From assembly GCA_965230795.1 (NCBI GenBank), contig OZ246020.1:248001-312000 (forward strand): DNA of 64,000 nt, given 5' to 3'. The number at the start of each line of letters is the position of its first letter. Within the stretch, counting starts at the first letter, position 1. Shown in pieces: positions 61,980-64,000 of the stretch. The translations under genes and the position numbers were made by a program. The notes under the pieces are model-generated. The model was not told the origin of the DNA. It searched no databases and worked only from the letters and a program-made list of their open reading frames with translations. This DNA comes from PZPK01 sp965230795 (GTDB lineage Bacteria > Pseudomonadota > Gammaproteobacteria > Pseudomonadales > Oleiphilaceae).

Positions 61980-62960
61980 GTGATTCGGGCAGCCTTTCTG
62001 GTTTATGACCTCGTTTTATTCTCGGGTGTGACGCGCCCCTTCGAAATTCTCAAAGCAACAAATGCCATGGCGAAACTCAACAGGGAAGCTCGGCCTGTCG
62101 ATTTAACGCTGGCAAAAGTATGCGATGAGCAGCCCAAGGTAGCCGGTGATTTACCGTTAAATATCGAGCATCGGCTGGATCAGCTGGGTGAACTGGACTG
62201 GATTTTTGTACCGCCAAGCTGGCGCAATCCAGAGCGTATTATCAAAAAGTACCCCCAGTTACCGGAAATGCTTCGTTCACGCTATGAAGCAGGAACCAAA
62301 TTCATCGCCACGGGGGCCGGCGTCTATTTTCTGGCAGAGGCGGGTTTACTCGATGGCTTGCCAGCGACCACTCACTGGTATTTTTTTGAGGACTTTCAAA
62401 AGCGGTATCCGCAGATTGAACTAAAAGAACAGCATTTCATTACCTACGCCAACGGTATTTACTGTGCCGGAAGTATCAATGCTCTTTCAGATCTGGTGTT
62501 TCATTTAATCGGACAAGCCTTTGGGTTGGAGAAAAGGCAATTGGCCGAGAAGCACTTTGCCCATGAAGTGGGGAGCAGTTACGACTTGCCTATGTTCACC
62601 ATTGGCCATGCCGCGCATGCGGATGAAGCAATTGTCGAAGTCCAGTCCTGGCTAAAGCGTGCTGCCTGTGAAGATATCGATATACCCCAGATGGCCGAGT
62701 TTGCAGGGATGCCGGTTCGCACCTTCACACGTAGATTTCGCCAGGCCCTGGGCATGACCCCCAATCAATATTTACAGGACTTACGTATTGAGAATGGTAG
62801 GGATCTTCTGAAAACAACCGATTTGAGTGTTCAGGATGTCGCAGACAATGTTGGTTACAAAGATACGGCTTACTTTTCCCGGGTCTTCAAGGCAAAAGTC
62901 GGACTGACGCCTACAGAATACAAAAAAATGGTTCGCCCCAAACTTTTTACAGTAGAATAA
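61980..62960 (+). CDS. GlxA-family AraC-type transcriptional regulator
   Basis: A 326-residue regulator: a DJ-1/PfpI-like domain (about 1-190) and an AraC-type double helix-turn-helix (about 225-320, with MAEFAGMPVRTFTRRFRQALGMTPNQYL and VGYKDTAYFSRVFKAKVG). The nucleophile-elbow position, often CTGA in relatives, reads ATGA (Ala110), so the domain should bind a ligand rather than catalyse. The GTG start has GGAGGAG 6 bases upstream. Its target is unknown. Confidence 0.88.
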   Translation: MIRAAFLVYDLVLFSGVTRPFEILKATNAMAKLNREARPVDLTLAKVCDEQPKVAGDLPLNIEHRLDQLGELDWIFVPPSWRNPERIIKKYPQLPEMLRSRYEAGTKFIATGAGVYFLAEAGLLDGLPATTHWYFFEDFQKRYPQIELKEQHFITYANGIYCAGSINALSDLVFHLIGQAFGLEKRQLAEKHFAHEVGSSYDLPMFTIGHAAHADEAIVEVQSWLKRAACEDIDIPQMAEFAGMPVRTFTRRFRQALGMTPNQYLQDLRIENGRDLLKTTDLSVQDVADNVGYKDTAYFSRVFKAKVGLTPTEYKKMVRPKLFTVE

Positions 62961-63077
62961 GTTAGTAAGCACATACTTTTATGTTCGCCTTTCACTTGGA
63001 GCGCTATAATGCTCCGGCTTAGTAATAGACCTGAATACCTGCCTCAGATCAGGCGCTTGCTAATGGGGAGGTGAGGC
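62961..63077. other. Spacer after the GlxA-like gene
   Basis: This stretch holds no gene and no clear terminator for the GlxA-like gene. It adjoins the plus-strand side of the candidate small-RNA terminator. Confidence 0.3.
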
Positions 63078-63162
63078 AAAAAAAAGAGGAGCCAAAGGTT
63101 GGCTCCTATAATAGGGGTTTCTTCAAGGAAGACAGAATCACGATCGCTTCTTCGTGATCTGT
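63078..63162 (-). ncRNA. Candidate small RNA with its own promoter and terminator
   Basis: On the minus strand, TATACT (63174-63169) could be a -10, giving a start at A63162. The transcript of about 85 bases would open with a strong hairpin (63162-63152 pairing with 63143-63132, one bulge), then a small UCUUC/GAAGA hairpin. It ends in an 8-bp terminator stem (63107-63100 with 63094-63087) followed by C and eight T. No gene on this strand needs that terminator. I recognise no known RNA family. Confidence 0.5.
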
Positions 63163-63168
63163 ACATAT

Positions 63169-63215
63169 AGTATACAACTAAATTTTTTGTAATGTGATCA
63201 AATAATGATCAAATA
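63169..63215 (-). promoter_or_regulatory. Candidate activator-dependent promoter of the small RNA
   Basis: The -10 TATACT (63174-63169) has no recognisable -35. Where the -35 would lie and just above it are two direct copies of TATTTGATCA (63215-63206 and 63204-63195, minus strand) phased 11 bp apart, one helical turn. This resembles tandem sites bound by response-regulator activators. Confidence 0.4.
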
Positions 63216-63343
63216 TGTAACGAATAGTTAAATGCCAAACACTTTGTGAAAGAGGTCACTGGTGACGCGTTAACTACTGTTTGTTTCCTGCCAAATCGCT
63301 CACTACCAAAAGGCTTCTAAAGGTTTATAGGGGCTCAATCTGC

Positions 63344-63372
63344 TTGAAATTTGCGCAATGCATTCATACTAT
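63344..63372 (+). promoter_or_regulatory. Probable trmB promoter
   Basis: TTGAAA (63344-63349) and TACTAT (63367-63372) are separated by 17 bp, the preferred sigma-70 spacing. Transcription would start near 63379, about 50 bases before the trmB start. Confidence 0.5.
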
Positions 63373-63431
63373 GCCCGCGGCTTTGAACCGCTAAAAACCC
63401 ACCCCGTTCTAAAAACATCGAGATTAGCGCC

Positions 63432-64000
63432 TTGGAAGATCATTCTCAAAAACGTGGTATCCGTAGCTTTGTTGTCAGAAGTGGACGCATGACAGCATCC
63501 CAGCAAAGAGGTTGGGATCTGTATTGGTCAAAATACGGACTGGAATCTGATACGACTGTAAGGGATCTGGAATCATTATTCGGGAATACCAATCCGGTGG
63601 TTCTTGAGATCGGTTTTGGTATGGGTGCTTCGCTGTATGAAATGGCGAGTTCGGCTCCGGATACCAACTTTATAGGTGTAGAGGTACATCGTCCGGGCGT
63701 TGGCGCGCTTCTGACCATGGCAGGCGATGCGGGCCTGGGGAACCTTAGAGTATTTTGTTGTGATGCCAATGAGTTGATCGATCGCTGGCTGCCAGAAGCC
63801 AGTTTGAGCAGAATACAGTTGTTCTTTCCAGATCCCTGGCATAAAAAGCGTCATCACAAACGACGTCTGGTTCAAGCCGAATTTATCCAGCGCATCGAAC
63901 GAGTCCTGCATAACGATGGAACCTTCCATATGGCGACTGATTGGGAGCCTTACGCTCAGCATATGTTGGAGGTCATGGAAGCAAGTGATGGCTTTGAAAA
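63432..64000 (+). CDS. trmB: tRNA (guanine-N7)-methyltransferase TrmB (partial, 3' end beyond the window)
   Basis: The first 189 codons of TrmB, which makes m7G46 in tRNA. IRSFVVRSGRMTASQQ near the N-terminus, the SAM motif EIGFGMG and the signature FFPDPWHKKRHHKRR are all present. A TTG at 63432 is the likely start: the conserved IRSFV segment lies upstream of the first ATG (63489), and an in-frame stop lies at 63384-63386 with no ATG in between. The reading frame is open to the last base of the window. Confidence 0.93.
   Translation, partial: MEDHSQKRGIRSFVVRSGRMTASQQRGWDLYWSKYGLESDTTVRDLESLFGNTNPVVLEIGFGMGASLYEMASSAPDTNFIGVEVHRPGVGALLTMAGDAGLGNLRVFCCDANELIDRWLPEASLSRIQLFFPDPWHKKRHHKRRLVQAEFIQRIERVLHNDGTFHMATDWEPYAQHMLEVMEASDGFE

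Noticed and set aside
63195..63215. FNR/ANR or CRP site at the TGATCA repeats
   Set aside because: The repeats are direct and 11 bp apart, not the TTGAT-N4-ATCAA dyad, and the TGTGA half-site lacks its partner at the right spacing.
1..64000. CRISPR array, insertion sequence, prophage, integron, tRNA or rRNA
   Set aside because: No spaced short repeats, transposase or integrase frames, attachment-site duplications or RNA-gene signatures were seen. The window reads as ordinary core chromosome with a few accessory genes.

Overview
The window looks like chromosomal DNA of a free-living, probably aquatic gammaproteobacterium near the Pseudomonadales/Oceanospirillales. Supporting signs are the long PstA and PstC permeases of the Pseudomonas type, the hemN-fnr/anr pair, the amtB-glnK / ubiK-comM cluster, pilTU diverging from yggS-proC, and a bufferin (DUF2282/DUF692) operon. 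Base composition is about half GC and even. I see no insertion sequence, prophage, integron, CRISPR array, rRNA or tRNA. Genus cannot be set from the sequence alone.

Layout. 1-4.2 kb: the end of an unidentified gene, a YbaK-type editing protein, a DegQ/HtrA protease, a UbiF/UbiH-type hydroxylase and HinT. 4.3-11.2 kb: pstS-pstC-pstA-pstB-phoU on the minus strand, with a clear PHO box. 11.4-21 kb: a YciA-type thioesterase, a UvrD/Rep-like helicase, an envelope run (ankyrin lipoprotein, DUF2914 protein, ElyC-like protein, ferrochelatase, PCu(A)C copper chaperone), a solute-binding protein, mgsA, a small heat-shock protein and a cytochrome c. 21-26.3 kb: ppnN, thiI, a hydrolase and an RNA m5U-type methyltransferase. 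26.3-29.5 kb: a TetR regulator followed by a four-gene bufferin operon. 29.6-37.2 kb: pdxH, a binding protein, a coiled-coil membrane protein, uvrD, a GGDEF/EAL protein and a BRCT-like orphan. 37.3-43.1 kb: pilU, pilT, yggS, proC, cinA, efpL. 43.4-49.2 kb: one 1947-residue surface protein. 49.3-57.7 kb: ppnP, a histidine phosphatase, hemN, anr/fnr, a TlpA-like protein, a hydrolase, speA, speE and a PilZ protein. 57.8-64 kb: amtB, glnK, ubiK, comM, a GlxA-like regulator, a candidate small RNA and the start of trmB.

Regulation can be read directly in several places. A PhoB box with a correctly placed -10 precedes pstS. A sigma-54 promoter with an upstream NtrC-type site precedes glnK-amtB. Two FNR/ANR boxes, each exactly 22 bp from a -10, precede hemN and the small heat-shock gene; the probable regulator is encoded immediately after hemN.

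Most unusual items: the giant protein (six Ig-like repeats of exactly 100 codons, a long calcium-type Asp repeat region, then a C-terminal-anchor-like segment followed by a second signal-like segment and an OmpA-like barrel); the bufferin operon with its TetR gene; and an antisense-oriented candidate small RNA at about 63.1 kb, with its own terminator, -10 and tandem 11-bp-phased repeats where an activator would bind.
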